Origin: Roseiarcus sp963832305
GTDB lineage: Bacteria; Pseudomonadota; Alphaproteobacteria; Rhizobiales; Beijerinckiaceae
DNA: 64,000 nt
NCBI GenBank assembly: GCA_963832305.1
Contig: CAWHTU010000023.1
Span: 32,144-96,143 of the forward strand
Direction: 5' to 3'
Positions within the stretch are counted from its first letter, which is position 1; each line of letters opens with the position of its first letter. The translations under genes and the position numbers were made by a program. This document shows positions 45,263-53,851 of this stretch, in pieces. The notes under the pieces were generated by a model that worked only from the letters and a program-made list of their open reading frames with translations, ran no database searches and had not been told where the DNA came from.

Positions 45263-45766
45263 ATGACCCTCATCGAAAGCCGCTCCGACGATCGGCCCGA
45301 ACATCCTGTCGACGTCGTCGAGCGTCTCGCGGCCGTCAACGAATGGGACTTCGACCGGGCACAGGTCGACGAGATTTCGATCCTGGTTTCGGGCCGGTTC
45401 GCCAATTACGACGTCGCGTTCACCTGGCTCGCGGAACAGGAATCGCTGCATGTCAGCTGTTCGTTCGACCTCAAGACGCCGCCGCACAAACGGGCGGCGA
45501 TTGGCGAATTGACGCAATTGATCAACGAGCAGCTGTGGCTCGGCCATTTCGACCTGTGGACCCAGCAGGACATGGTGATGTTCCGCCACTCCCTGTGTCT
45601 GGCCGGCGGCGCCGCGGCGAGCGATGCGCAATGCGGCGCGGTGGTGAAGGCGGCGGTCAACGCCTGCGAGACCTATTTCCAGGCGTTCCAGTTCGTCCTG
45701 TGGGCGAATCGCGGCCCGCGGGAGGCGATCGCGCTGGCGGCGTTCGAGACAACCGGCGTGGCTTGA
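45263..45766 (+). CDS. YbjN-domain protein
   Basis: A 167-residue protein of the alphaproteobacterial YbjN family: PVDVVERLAAVNEWDFDRAQ, VSCSFDLKTPPHKRAAIGEL, INEQLWLGHFDLWTQQDMVM and CETYFQAFQFVLWANR. Its biochemical function is not established. AAGGAC precedes ATG 45263. Confidence 0.85.
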   Translation: MTLIESRSDDRPEHPVDVVERLAAVNEWDFDRAQVDEISILVSGRFANYDVAFTWLAEQESLHVSCSFDLKTPPHKRAAIGELTQLINEQLWLGHFDLWTQQDMVMFRHSLCLAGGAAASDAQCGAVVKAAVNACETYFQAFQFVLWANRGPREAIALAAFETTGVA

Positions 45767-45950
45767 GGCGGCGACGGAAGGCGGGCCTTTACCGATCGAA
45801 AGGCTGGATAGCGACAGGCATCGATAGGCGCGGCGAAGCGGTTTTTCGGCTCTGGCTCTAGGAACGACTGGCGCTCGGGCTCGATTGCGTGTAAGAGCCG
45901 CGCCTTCCAATTCCGGGCCTCGCCGCCCGCTTCCGATCGGAGTTTTCTCG

Positions 45951-46145
45951 ATGGCCGTCCCCAGACGCAAAACCTCGCCTTCCCGCCGCGGCATGCGCCG
46001 ATCGGCCGATGCGCTCAAAGCGCCGGCTTACGTCGAGGACAAGGATTCGGGCGAACTGCGCCGCCCGCACCATATCGACCTCAAGAGCGGCATGTACCGG
46101 GGCCGCCAGGTTCTGAAGCCGAAGTCGACGATCGCCGAGTCGTAA
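45951..46145 (+). CDS. rpmF: Ribosomal protein L32 (bL32)
   Basis: A 64-residue basic protein: AVPRRKTSPSRRGMRRSADA and HHIDLKSGMYRGRQVLKPKS. This is the alphaproteobacterial L32 without zinc-binding cysteines. Upstream in-frame starts (45885) are rejected because the conserved N-terminus begins at AVPRRKTSPS. Confidence 0.97.
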   Translation: MAVPRRKTSPSRRGMRRSADALKAPAYVEDKDSGELRRPHHIDLKSGMYRGRQVLKPKSTIAES

Positions 46146-46423
46146 CCGACGCTGGACTAAAGATCGGCCGGCCGCGCCTTCGCTCGGCCGGGGGATCCAC
46201 TCCTAAAGTCTTGTGCTTTTATAAGGCCGGCGCGGCGCGGCGCGCCCGGCGGCAGCCTTCGAAGCGCGCCTTTGGCGCTCATCAGGACGCGAGCCTCGCC
46301 GCTCCGCATTACCAAGCTTTCATGTTCGCGCCATCGCCCGTTTAGGCGTCCCGGCGCATTGTCCGTTCCGAGGCTGGCGGTTCGCACCTGGGGCGCCAAG
46401 CCATTGGATCAGCGGGAGCTCCT
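46146..46423. other. Intergenic region before degP
   Basis: This 278-base gap contains a strong GC palindrome near 46226-46252 (GCCGGCGCGGCGC, then GCGCGCCCGGC) preceded by TTTTATAAG. It could be the rpmF terminator or part of the degP leader. No ORF or RNA gene is recognised. GGGAG lies six bases before the degP ATG. Confidence 0.4.
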
Positions 46424-47920
46424 ATGACTTTTGATCGTCCCTCATATTCCCTCCGCGCCGCGCTTCTCGGCGCAGTCGCGCTGGCCGCCCTTGGAGGGGT
46501 CGCGTTCGAGACCTCGACCATTCCGGTCTCCGCCGCCGCAACGACCACCACCGCGGCCGGTCCAGCGTCGTTCGCCGACGTTGTCGACCGGGTCAAGCCG
46601 GCCGTCGTCTCGGTCAAGGTCAAGCTGGCCGACGCCGATCCGGTCGATCAGGAAGACAGCGTCCCGGGACTCCCGGATTTTCCGAAGAACAGCCCGTTCT
46701 ACCATTTCTTCCGCCGTTTCGGCATGCCCGATGACAACAACAATGGCGACAGCGACCGCGCCCCCCGCCATCATTTCGGCCAGGCGCAGGGGTCCGGCTT
46801 TTTCATCTCGTCCGACGGTTACATCGTCACCAATGACCACGTCGTCGACCACGCGTCGGAAGTGACCATCACCACTTCGGACGGCAAGTCGATGCCCGCC
46901 AAGGTGATCGGCATCGACAGCAAGACCGACCTTGCGCTGTTGAAGGCCCAGGGCGACAACTTCCCCTTCGTCAATTTCGCCGCCCAGGCGCCGCGTGTCG
47001 GCGATTGGGTGATCGCGGTCGGCAACCCGTTCGGCCTCGGCGGAACGGTGACGGCCGGCATCGTCTCGGCGCGCGGGCGCGACATCGGCTCCGGTCCCTA
47101 CGACGATTTCCTGCAGATCGACGCGCCGGTCAATCACGGCAATTCCGGCGGCCCGACCTTTAACACCGAGGGCGAGGTGGTCGGCGTCAACACCGCGATT
47201 TTCTCGCCGTCAGGCGGCAGCGTCGGCATCGGCTTCGCGATCGCGAGCGATGTCGTCAAGAGCGTCGTGGATCAGCTCAAGGCGAACGGCTCCGTGACAC
47301 GCGGCTGGATCGGGGTCCAGATTCAGAATGTGACCCAGGATCTGGCCGACAATCTCGGGCTCAAGAACGCGTCCGGCGCGCTGGTGGCCGAGGCGCAGAA
47401 GAACTCGCCCGCAGCCGCGGCCGGCGTCAAGAGCGGCGACGTCATCACCGCGGTCGACGGCGACGCGGTCGCCGATCCGCACGAGCTCGCCCGCCGGATC
47501 GCCGCTCTTGGCCCGAAGAAGACGGCCAAGCTCTCGATCGTCCGCAACGGCTCGCCGATGACCATCGACGTGACGCTCGGCATGATGCCGGCGGACAAGA
47601 CGGCGAGCGCGGACACGCATAATTCCGACGACAACGGCGGCGCGGCGTCGATGCTCGCCAAGCTCGGGTTGACGCTGCGCACCGCGCATGGCCAGGACGG
47701 CGTCGTCGTCGCCGAGGTCGATCCCGACGGCGCCGCGGCGGACAAGGGCCTGAAGCAGGGCGACGTGATTCTCGAGGTCGCCGGAAAGTCGGTCAGCCGG
47801 CCGTCGGAGGTCGCCGACGCGATCGACACGGCCAAGACCGACGGCAAGAAGTCGGTTCTGTTACGCGTCAAGTCGGGCGACGGCGAGCGCTATCTCACGC
47901 TGCCGACGCGCGCGTCCTGA
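46424..47920 (+). CDS. degP: Periplasmic serine endoprotease DegP/HtrA (Do family)
   Basis: A 498-residue envelope protease and chaperone. It has an N-terminal signal peptide, a trypsin-like domain with catalytic triad His (SDGYIVTNDHVVDH), Asp (DSKTDLALLK) and Ser (NHGNSGGPTF), then two PDZ domains (GWIGVQIQNVTQDLADNLGL and GVVVAEVDPDGAAADKGLKQ). A two-component system follows after 221 bases and could respond to envelope stress (inference). Confidence 0.96.
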   Translation: MTFDRPSYSLRAALLGAVALAALGGVAFETSTIPVSAAATTTTAAGPASFADVVDRVKPAVVSVKVKLADADPVDQEDSVPGLPDFPKNSPFYHFFRRFGMPDDNNNGDSDRAPRHHFGQAQGSGFFISSDGYIVTNDHVVDHASEVTITTSDGKSMPAKVIGIDSKTDLALLKAQGDNFPFVNFAAQAPRVGDWVIAVGNPFGLGGTVTAGIVSARGRDIGSGPYDDFLQIDAPVNHGNSGGPTFNTEGEVVGVNTAIFSPSGGSVGIGFAIASDVVKSVVDQLKANGSVTRGWIGVQIQNVTQDLADNLGLKNASGALVAEAQKNSPAAAAGVKSGDVITAVDGDAVADPHELARRIAALGPKKTAKLSIVRNGSPMTIDVTLGMMPADKTASADTHNSDDNGGAASMLAKLGLTLRTAHGQDGVVVAEVDPDGAAADKGLKQGDVILEVAGKSVSRPSEVADAIDTAKTDGKKSVLLRVKSGDGERYLTLPTRAS

Positions 47921-47925
47921 TTACC

Positions 47926-47953
47926 CGTTGTCCCGCTACGGCGCGGGACGACG
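47926..47953. terminator. Hairpin downstream of degP
   Basis: GTCCCGC (47930-47936) pairs perfectly with GCGGGAC (47943-47949) around a six-base loop, and the stem extends imperfectly with CGTT and GACG. It lies just after the degP stop. There is no T tract, so termination is only suggested. Confidence 0.4.
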
Positions 47954-48141
47954 ACAAGAAATGGTCGGAAGGGTTCATGGGCTTGTCCCCGGCCCGCGCA
48001 TAGCGCGCCCTTCCGTCCAAGTCGGCGGTCGCACACATCCCCGCCCGCGCGACCCCGACAAGGTGGCGGCAGGTCCTTATCAAGCCCCCCGAGGACCTGC
48101 CGCCATACCTTTTTTGGCCCAAGCGGCCCCGGATTCGCTAT

Positions 48142-48835
48142 ATGTCCGACATGCGCATCCTCATCATCGAAGACGACCGCGATGCGGCGGCTTACCTCGC
48201 CAAAGCCTTCCGCGAGGCCGGACATGTCGCCGATCAGGCCAATGACGGCGTCACCGGATATGACCTGGCGCTCGAGGGCGCCTATGACGTCGCCATCGTC
48301 GACCGCATGTTGCCGAAGATGGACGGCCTGACGCTCGTCGGCTCGCTGCGCAGCCAGAACAACGAGAACTCCGGTCCTCATCCTCTCCGCGCTCGGCCAG
48401 GTGGACGACAGGGTCAAGGGGCTGCGCGCCGGCGGCGACGACTATCTGTCCAAGCCCTACGCCTTTTCCGAACTCCTGGCCCGGGTCGAGGCCCTCGCGC
48501 GCCGCCGCCCGAAGGGCGCGCCGGAGGAGACGGTTTTGCGGGTCGGCGACCTGACGCTCGACCGGCTTTCGCATAAGGTGACGCGCCAGGCGGAGGAGAT
48601 CGTCCTGCAGCCGCGCGAGTTCCGGCTGCTCGAATATCTGATGCAGAACGCCGGCAAGGTGGTTACCCGCACCATGTTGCTCGAACATGTTTGGGACTAT
48701 CATTTCGACCCGCAGACCAATGTGATCGACGTGCACGTGTCGCGTCTGCGGGCCAAGATCGATCGCGATTTCGACGCGCCGCTGCTCAGCACCGTCCGCG
48801 GCGCCGGTTATATGATTCGTGACGGCGCTCGGTAA
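48142..48835 (+). pseudogene. OmpR-family response regulator, interrupted by an apparent one-base insertion
   Basis: The receiver 5' frame reads MRILIIEDDRDAAAYLAKAF and AIVDRMLPKMDGLTLVGSLR, with acidic pocket EDD and phosphoacceptor Asp in IVDRMLP. The frame shifts near 48355-48372 (CAGAACAACGAG). The 3' frame continues TPVLILSALGQVDDRVKGLR, GDDYLSKPYAF and a winged-helix DNA-binding domain (VLQPREFRLLEYLMQN, VIDVHVSRLRAKIDR). Dropping one A gives a 230-residue regulator of normal length. The kinase gene overlaps its end. Confidence 0.92.
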
Positions 48836-50270
48836 GCTCTTCCGGACCACCGCCTTTCGCCTCGCGCTGGCGATTCTGCTTTTGAGCGCCGTCGGCGCCG
48901 GCATCGTGCTGACCTTCATCGCCTGGGAAGTCATCTCCGTCGTCGACCGGGAGATCTCGCAGACCATCGACGCCGAGGCCAAGGGCCTGATGGACGCCTT
49001 CAATACCGGGGGACTCGACACCCTCCGCGCCGTTATCGAAGCGCGCAAGCGCGAACCAGGCGCGTCGCTCTACCTCTTGACGAACCCCATAGGCGAGCCG
49101 CTCGCCGGCAACGTTCAGCAAATTCCTGCCGAAGTGCTGTCGCACCCCGGTTTCGTGCCGATCTCTTACCGCGGTTCGGGGAGCGGCGAGCGGACCCGGC
49201 AGGCGTTGGTCGGAGTCTATGTCTTGCCGTACGGCCTCCGGCTCCTGATCGGGCATGATCTCGGCGACCGGGGTCGCATCGGGGCGGTGATGACGCGCGC
49301 ATTGGCGATTTCACTGGTCTTTTTCGCCGCGCTCGGGGCGCTCGGAGCGCTGTTCGTCGCCAGGCGGGTGCTGCAGCGCATTGATGACATGAACACTTCG
49401 GCGCACGGCATCATGGCCGGCGACCTGACCCGCCGGCTGCCGGTGTCGGGCTCCGGCGACGAACTCGACCGGCTCGCGGAAGGCCTCAACGAGATGCTCG
49501 GGCGAATCGCCGAGCTGATGGAAGGCCTGCGGGAAGTCTCCGACAACATCGCCCATGACTTGCGCACGCCGCTCACCCGCCTGCGCAACCACGCCGAGGC
49601 GGCGCTCGCTTTCGGCGGCGACGCCGCCTCCTATCGCCTCGCGCTCGAGAAGACGATCGAGGAGTCGGACGCGCTCATCAAGATCTTCAATGCGCTGCTC
49701 CTGATCGCGCGCGCCGAGGCAGGCGGCGACGTCGGCCCGCTTCAGCCCTTCGATGTGGGCGAAGCGGCGCGAAGCGTCGCCGAGCTTTACGAGCCGATCG
49801 CGGAGGAAGAAGGCGTCGAGCTGACCGTCCGCGTCCAGGGCCCGCTCATGGTCAGCGGCAATCGCGAGCTCATCGGCCAGGCGATCGCCAATCTGGTCGA
49901 CAACGCGCTCAAATACGGCGCGTCGGGCCGAGCGTCCGCTGCGGAGGTGAAACCCGACGTCGTCATTGCGGCCAATCGAATTGGCGGGTCCGTCGTTCTC
50001 ACGATCGCCGACCGCGGTCCCGGCATTGCGCCGGCCGACCGGAGCCGGGTTCTCGACCGGTTTGTTCGGCTCGAAGGCTCGCGCTCGCGGCCCGGGTCGG
50101 GGTTGGGCCTCTCGCTCGCAGCAGCGGTGGCGCGCATGCACGGCGGCTCGGTCGAGCTCGAGGACAACGAGCCTGGGCTTCGCGTCCGCCTCACCCTTCC
50201 CGCTGTGGATGCGCCGCCCTCGTTGCCTGCCCGCGCCGACCTGGTCATGAATGACCGCAACGCTCGCTGA
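48819..50270 (+). CDS. Sensor histidine kinase
   Basis: A 483-residue membrane kinase. It has TM1 (LALAILLLSAVGAGIVLTFI), a roughly 120-residue periplasmic sensor, TM2 (ALAISLVFFAALGALGALFV), HAMP (MAGDLTRRLPVSGSGDELDR), a HisKA domain with the phospho-His in DNIAHDLRTPLTRLR, and an ATPase domain with N box NLVDNALKYG and G boxes DRGPGIAP and GSGLGLSLA. GTG 48819 overlaps the response regulator by 17 bases, and its end overlaps glnE by 20. Confidence 0.95.
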   Translation: MTALGKLFRTTAFRLALAILLLSAVGAGIVLTFIAWEVISVVDREISQTIDAEAKGLMDAFNTGGLDTLRAVIEARKREPGASLYLLTNPIGEPLAGNVQQIPAEVLSHPGFVPISYRGSGSGERTRQALVGVYVLPYGLRLLIGHDLGDRGRIGAVMTRALAISLVFFAALGALGALFVARRVLQRIDDMNTSAHGIMAGDLTRRLPVSGSGDELDRLAEGLNEMLGRIAELMEGLREVSDNIAHDLRTPLTRLRNHAEAALAFGGDAASYRLALEKTIEESDALIKIFNALLLIARAEAGGDVGPLQPFDVGEAARSVAELYEPIAEEEGVELTVRVQGPLMVSGNRELIGQAIANLVDNALKYGASGRASAAEVKPDVVIAANRIGGSVVLTIADRGPGIAPADRSRVLDRFVRLEGSRSRPGSGLGLSLAAAVARMHGGSVELEDNEPGLRVRLTLPAVDAPPSLPARADLVMNDRNAR

Positions 50271-53178
50271 CGGCCTTATCGACGCGCCGAGGCTCAGCGC
50301 GCCGGCCGAAGCCCGGCGCCGGCTGGCTTCGTTCATCGAAACGGCGTCCGGGACGGACCTCACGCCAGAACTTGGTCGCGGCCGGACGCGCGACGTCTTG
50401 CTCGGCCTCGCCGATCATTCGCCCTATCTTTGGACGCTCGTCAAAGAGAACCCCCAGCGGCTCGCCCGGCTCTTGCGGACCGCGCCCGGCGAATCGCTCG
50501 ACGCCATCGTTCGCGGATTGGCCGAGCGGCGCGACGAGGATGAGGCGGACCTCATGCGGGCGCTCCGCCGCGCCAAGCGCGAATCGGCGCTCCTGATTGC
50601 GCTCGCCGACATCGGCGGCGTCTGGGACGTCGTCGCCGCGACCGAGGCCCTGACCCGCTTCGCCGACGCCGCCGTCGGCGCCGCGCTCGCCTTCCTGCTG
50701 CGGCGGCATGGGCGCGCCGGACTCCTCAAGCTCGATCCTGATGCGCCCGATCCGCAAAGCGACTCCGGCGTGGTCGTGCTGGCGCTCGGCAAGCACGGCG
50801 CGCGCGAGCTCAACTATTCGAGCGACGTCGACCTTATCGTCCTTTACGATCCGGCGGCGGCCTCGATTCCGCCGGGCGCCGAGCCGGGGCCGCTGTTCGT
50901 GCGCATGACCAAGGCGCTGGCGCGGCTGCTGCAGGAGCGGACGAGCGACGGCTACGTGCTCCGGGTCGACCTTCGCCTCAGGCCCGACCCCGCTTCGACT
51001 CCGGTCGCGCTCTCGACCTTGAGCGCCTATTCCTACTACGAGACGGTCGGCCAGAACTGGGAGCGCGCGGCGCTGGTCAAGGCGCGCCCGGCTGCGGGCG
51101 ATCTCAGGCTCGGCGAGCGCTTCCTTGCCGACCTCGCGCCGTTCATCTGGCGCAAATATTTCGACTATGCGGCGATCGCCGACATTCATGCGATGAAGCG
51201 GCAGATCCACGCCGTGCGCGGTCACGAGAGGGTCGTCGTTCCTGGACACGACATCAAGCTCGGGCGCGGCGGCATCCGCGAGATCGAGTTCTTCGTCCAG
51301 ACGCAACAGCTCATCTTCGGCGGCCGCCGCCCCCAGATGCGCGGGGCGCGCACCCTCGACATGCTCGAGCGCCTTCACGCCGACAAATGGGTCAGCGCCG
51401 AGGCGGTCGACGATCTCAGCCGGTCTTACGTTTTCCTGCGCCGGATCGAGCATCGGCTGCAGATGGTTCAGGACGAACAGACGCAGCGGCTGCCGTTCGA
51501 CCGCCCGGCGCTGGCCCGCTTCGCCAAATTCTGCGGCTATGCGCGGCTCGAGAGTTTCACGAGGGACGTCACCCGTCATCTGACCAGGGTCGAACATCAT
51601 TACGCCCGGCTGTTCGAGGATGCGCCGGCGCTCAGCGCGTCTATCGGCAGTCTTGTCTTCACCGGCGTCGCTGACGATCCGGAGACGCTGGCGACCTTGC
51701 GCGCGCTCGGATTCGAGCGGCCGGAGATCGCGGCGGAAACCGTTCGCGGCTGGCATTTCGGCCGCCGCGCGGCGGTCCGCAGCGCGCGGGCGAGGGAGGT
51801 CATGACCGAGCTGACGCCGGCGCTGCTCGAAGCCTTCGCCGGCTCGGGCGACCCGGACGCCGCGCTCGCCGCGTTCGACGAAGCGCTCGCGCGGATGCCG
51901 GCAAGCGTCGAGCTCATGTCGATCCTGCGCTCCAACGCGGCCGTGCGCGAGTTGTTCGGCGACGTGCTCGGGAGCGCCCCAAGGCTCGCGCAGGTGATCG
52001 CGACCCGGCCCCATGTGCTCGACGCGGCCATCGACCCGGCGCGCGAGGTCGGTTTCGAGGCAAGCCTCGACGACGACAGGATGCGCGACCGGGTCGAGGC
52101 TTTCGTCGCCCAGGCGGCGACTTACGAAGAGGCGCTCAACCGCGCCCGCGATTTCGCCGCCGAAGAGACGTTCCACATCGGCCTCAACCTCTTGTCGGGG
52201 CGCCTCGACCCCGATCGCGCGGGCCGCGCCTATAGCGCGCTCGCCCAAGGGCTGATCGCTGTCATGCTCGAGCGGGTCACGGAGGCGTTCGCGGCCGAGC
52301 ACGGGCGCGTGCGCGGCGGCCGGATCGCGGTGGTCGGGCTCGGCAAGCTCGGCTCGCGCGAGATGACCGCCGCCTCCGACCTCGACCTCATTCTGATCTA
52401 CGATTTTCCCGCCGACGCGGGCGAGTCGGATGGCCGCAAGCCGCTCGGTCCGGCGGTCTACTACGCGCGGCTGACCCAACGGCTCATCGCGGCCCTGACG
52501 GCGCCGACCAAGGCTGGCCGTCTTTATGACGTCGACATGCGCCTGAGGCCCTCCGGCCGCCAGGGACCGCTTGCGACCCAACTCACATCGTTCAAGCTCT
52601 ACCAGCTCAACGAAGCGGAAACCTGGGAGCACATGGCGCTGACCCGCGCCCGCGTTGTCGCAGGCGACCCAACCTTGGGCGCGGAAGTCGCCGGGACGGT
52701 GCGCGAGACCCTGACCCGCAAGCGGGAACCGGCGATCGTCGCCCGCGACGCCGGCGCGATGCGCAAGCTGATCGCCGCCGAGAAGGGCGACAAGGACGTC
52801 TGGGATTTGAAGCTGGTCAAGGGCGGGCTCATCGACATCGAGTTCATCGCCCAATATCTGGAACTCGCCTTCGCCCACGAGCGCCCGGCCATCCTCGACG
52901 TCTCGACCCGCAAGGCGCTCGAGAAGGCCGGCGGCGCCGGGCTGATCACGGCCGAGGAGGCCGAGACGCTCGTCGACGCTCACCGGCTTTACACTGGCGC
53001 GACCCAGTTCATGCGCTTGTCCACCTCCGGCCCGTTCGACCCCGTCAAAGCCGCCGCCGGGGTCAAGCGCCGCATCGCCGCGGCGAGCGGCTTTCCCGAT
53101 TTCGAAGCGTTCACCGCGGCGCTGGACGAAGCGCGCAAGCAGGTCAAGGCGGCGTTCGGGGCGATCGTCGCCGGCTAG
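50251..53178 (+). CDS. glnE: Bifunctional glutamine synthetase adenylyltransferase/deadenylylase
   Basis: A 975-residue enzyme that adenylylates and deadenylylates glutamine synthetase in response to PII and glutamine. It has two nucleotidyltransferase halves: the N-terminal (deadenylylation) ARELNYSSDVDLIVLYD and the C-terminal (adenylylation) GSREMTAASDLDLILIYDF. Both keep the G-S...DxD metal motif. VDLRLRPDP and VDMRLRPSGRQGPLA follow in each half. Length is normal. Confidence 0.97.
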   Translation: MTATLADGLIDAPRLSAPAEARRRLASFIETASGTDLTPELGRGRTRDVLLGLADHSPYLWTLVKENPQRLARLLRTAPGESLDAIVRGLAERRDEDEADLMRALRRAKRESALLIALADIGGVWDVVAATEALTRFADAAVGAALAFLLRRHGRAGLLKLDPDAPDPQSDSGVVVLALGKHGARELNYSSDVDLIVLYDPAAASIPPGAEPGPLFVRMTKALARLLQERTSDGYVLRVDLRLRPDPASTPVALSTLSAYSYYETVGQNWERAALVKARPAAGDLRLGERFLADLAPFIWRKYFDYAAIADIHAMKRQIHAVRGHERVVVPGHDIKLGRGGIREIEFFVQTQQLIFGGRRPQMRGARTLDMLERLHADKWVSAEAVDDLSRSYVFLRRIEHRLQMVQDEQTQRLPFDRPALARFAKFCGYARLESFTRDVTRHLTRVEHHYARLFEDAPALSASIGSLVFTGVADDPETLATLRALGFERPEIAAETVRGWHFGRRAAVRSARAREVMTELTPALLEAFAGSGDPDAALAAFDEALARMPASVELMSILRSNAAVRELFGDVLGSAPRLAQVIATRPHVLDAAIDPAREVGFEASLDDDRMRDRVEAFVAQAATYEEALNRARDFAAEETFHIGLNLLSGRLDPDRAGRAYSALAQGLIAVMLERVTEAFAAEHGRVRGGRIAVVGLGKLGSREMTAASDLDLILIYDFPADAGESDGRKPLGPAVYYARLTQRLIAALTAPTKAGRLYDVDMRLRPSGRQGPLATQLTSFKLYQLNEAETWEHMALTRARVVAGDPTLGAEVAGTVRETLTRKREPAIVARDAGAMRKLIAAEKGDKDVWDLKLVKGGLIDIEFIAQYLELAFAHERPAILDVSTRKALEKAGGAGLITAEEAETLVDAHRLYTGATQFMRLSTSGPFDPVKAAAGVKRRIAAASGFPDFEAFTAALDEARKQVKAAFGAIVAG

Positions 53179-53214
53179 CGTTCGACATCACATCGTCGTG
53201 ATCGGTTGGAGGCC

Positions 53215-53236
53215 AGGGTCTCGGAGCCGAGACCAT
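53215..53236. terminator. Hairpin between glnE and the molybdenum hydroxylase operon
   Basis: GTCTCGG-AG-CCGAGAC (53218-53233) is a perfect seven-base inverted repeat with a two-base centre, 40 bases after glnE. No T tract follows. It may be an attenuating hairpin or a protein site rather than a terminator. Confidence 0.3.
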
Positions 53237-53379
53237 TCGGGCGTTGCGCAGCAACAGCGCGCGTCCTAACTTCAGAACTCAACAATCGATCGCGCTATGT
53301 CCGGCGAGTCGTATCGGGGGGCGTTCAGAGCCGGGCCGAACATTGCAGGACAATTCCGATCCGGATCGGAGAATGAGCC

Positions 53380-53838
53380 ATGTCGATAACCATCGAGATC
53401 AATGGACAACGCGAAACGGTCGATGTCGCGCCCGATACGCCGCTGCTCTGGACCTTGCGGGATGTGATCGGCCTCACGGGAACCAAATTCGGCTGCGGGA
53501 TCGCACAATGCGGCGCCTGCACGGTCCATGTCGACGGCGAGCCGGTGCGCTCCTGCCTGCTGGCCGTGGGCTCGATCGGCGACCGCAAGGTGACGACCAT
53601 CGAAGGCGTCGGCGCGACGGAGGCGGGACGCAAAATCCAGAAGGCGTGGCTCGGCCTCGAAGTGGTGCAATGCGGCTACTGCCAGTCGGGGCAGATCATG
53701 TCCGCGGCCGCGCTCATCGCCAAGACGCCCGATCCGAATGACGCCGACATCGACGCGGCGATGGCCGGAAACATTTGCCGCTGCGGCACCTACGTGCGCA
53801 TCCGCGCCGCGATCAAAGAAGCCGCGCATTCGGCCTGA
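53380..53838 (+). CDS. Molybdenum hydroxylase small subunit, [2Fe-2S] protein (IorA-like)
   Basis: A 152-residue electron-transfer subunit. The plant-type [2Fe-2S] cluster uses CGIAQCGACTVHVDG, and the second cluster uses CGYCQSGQIM and ICRCGTYVRI. It resembles isoquinoline 1-oxidoreductase alpha and aldehyde/xanthine oxidase small subunits. It starts the operon with the large subunit and a cytochrome c, so electrons likely pass to the periplasmic chain. Confidence 0.93.
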   Translation: MSITIEINGQRETVDVAPDTPLLWTLRDVIGLTGTKFGCGIAQCGACTVHVDGEPVRSCLLAVGSIGDRKVTTIEGVGATEAGRKIQKAWLGLEVVQCGYCQSGQIMSAAALIAKTPDPNDADIDAAMAGNICRCGTYVRIRAAIKEAAHSA

Positions 53839-53851
53839 GGGAGGCTCGCCC

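Noticed and set aside
50245..52983. 912-codon antisense frame opposite glnE
   Set aside because: High-GC third positions keep antisense frames open. The translation has no recognisable domain and glnE is certain.
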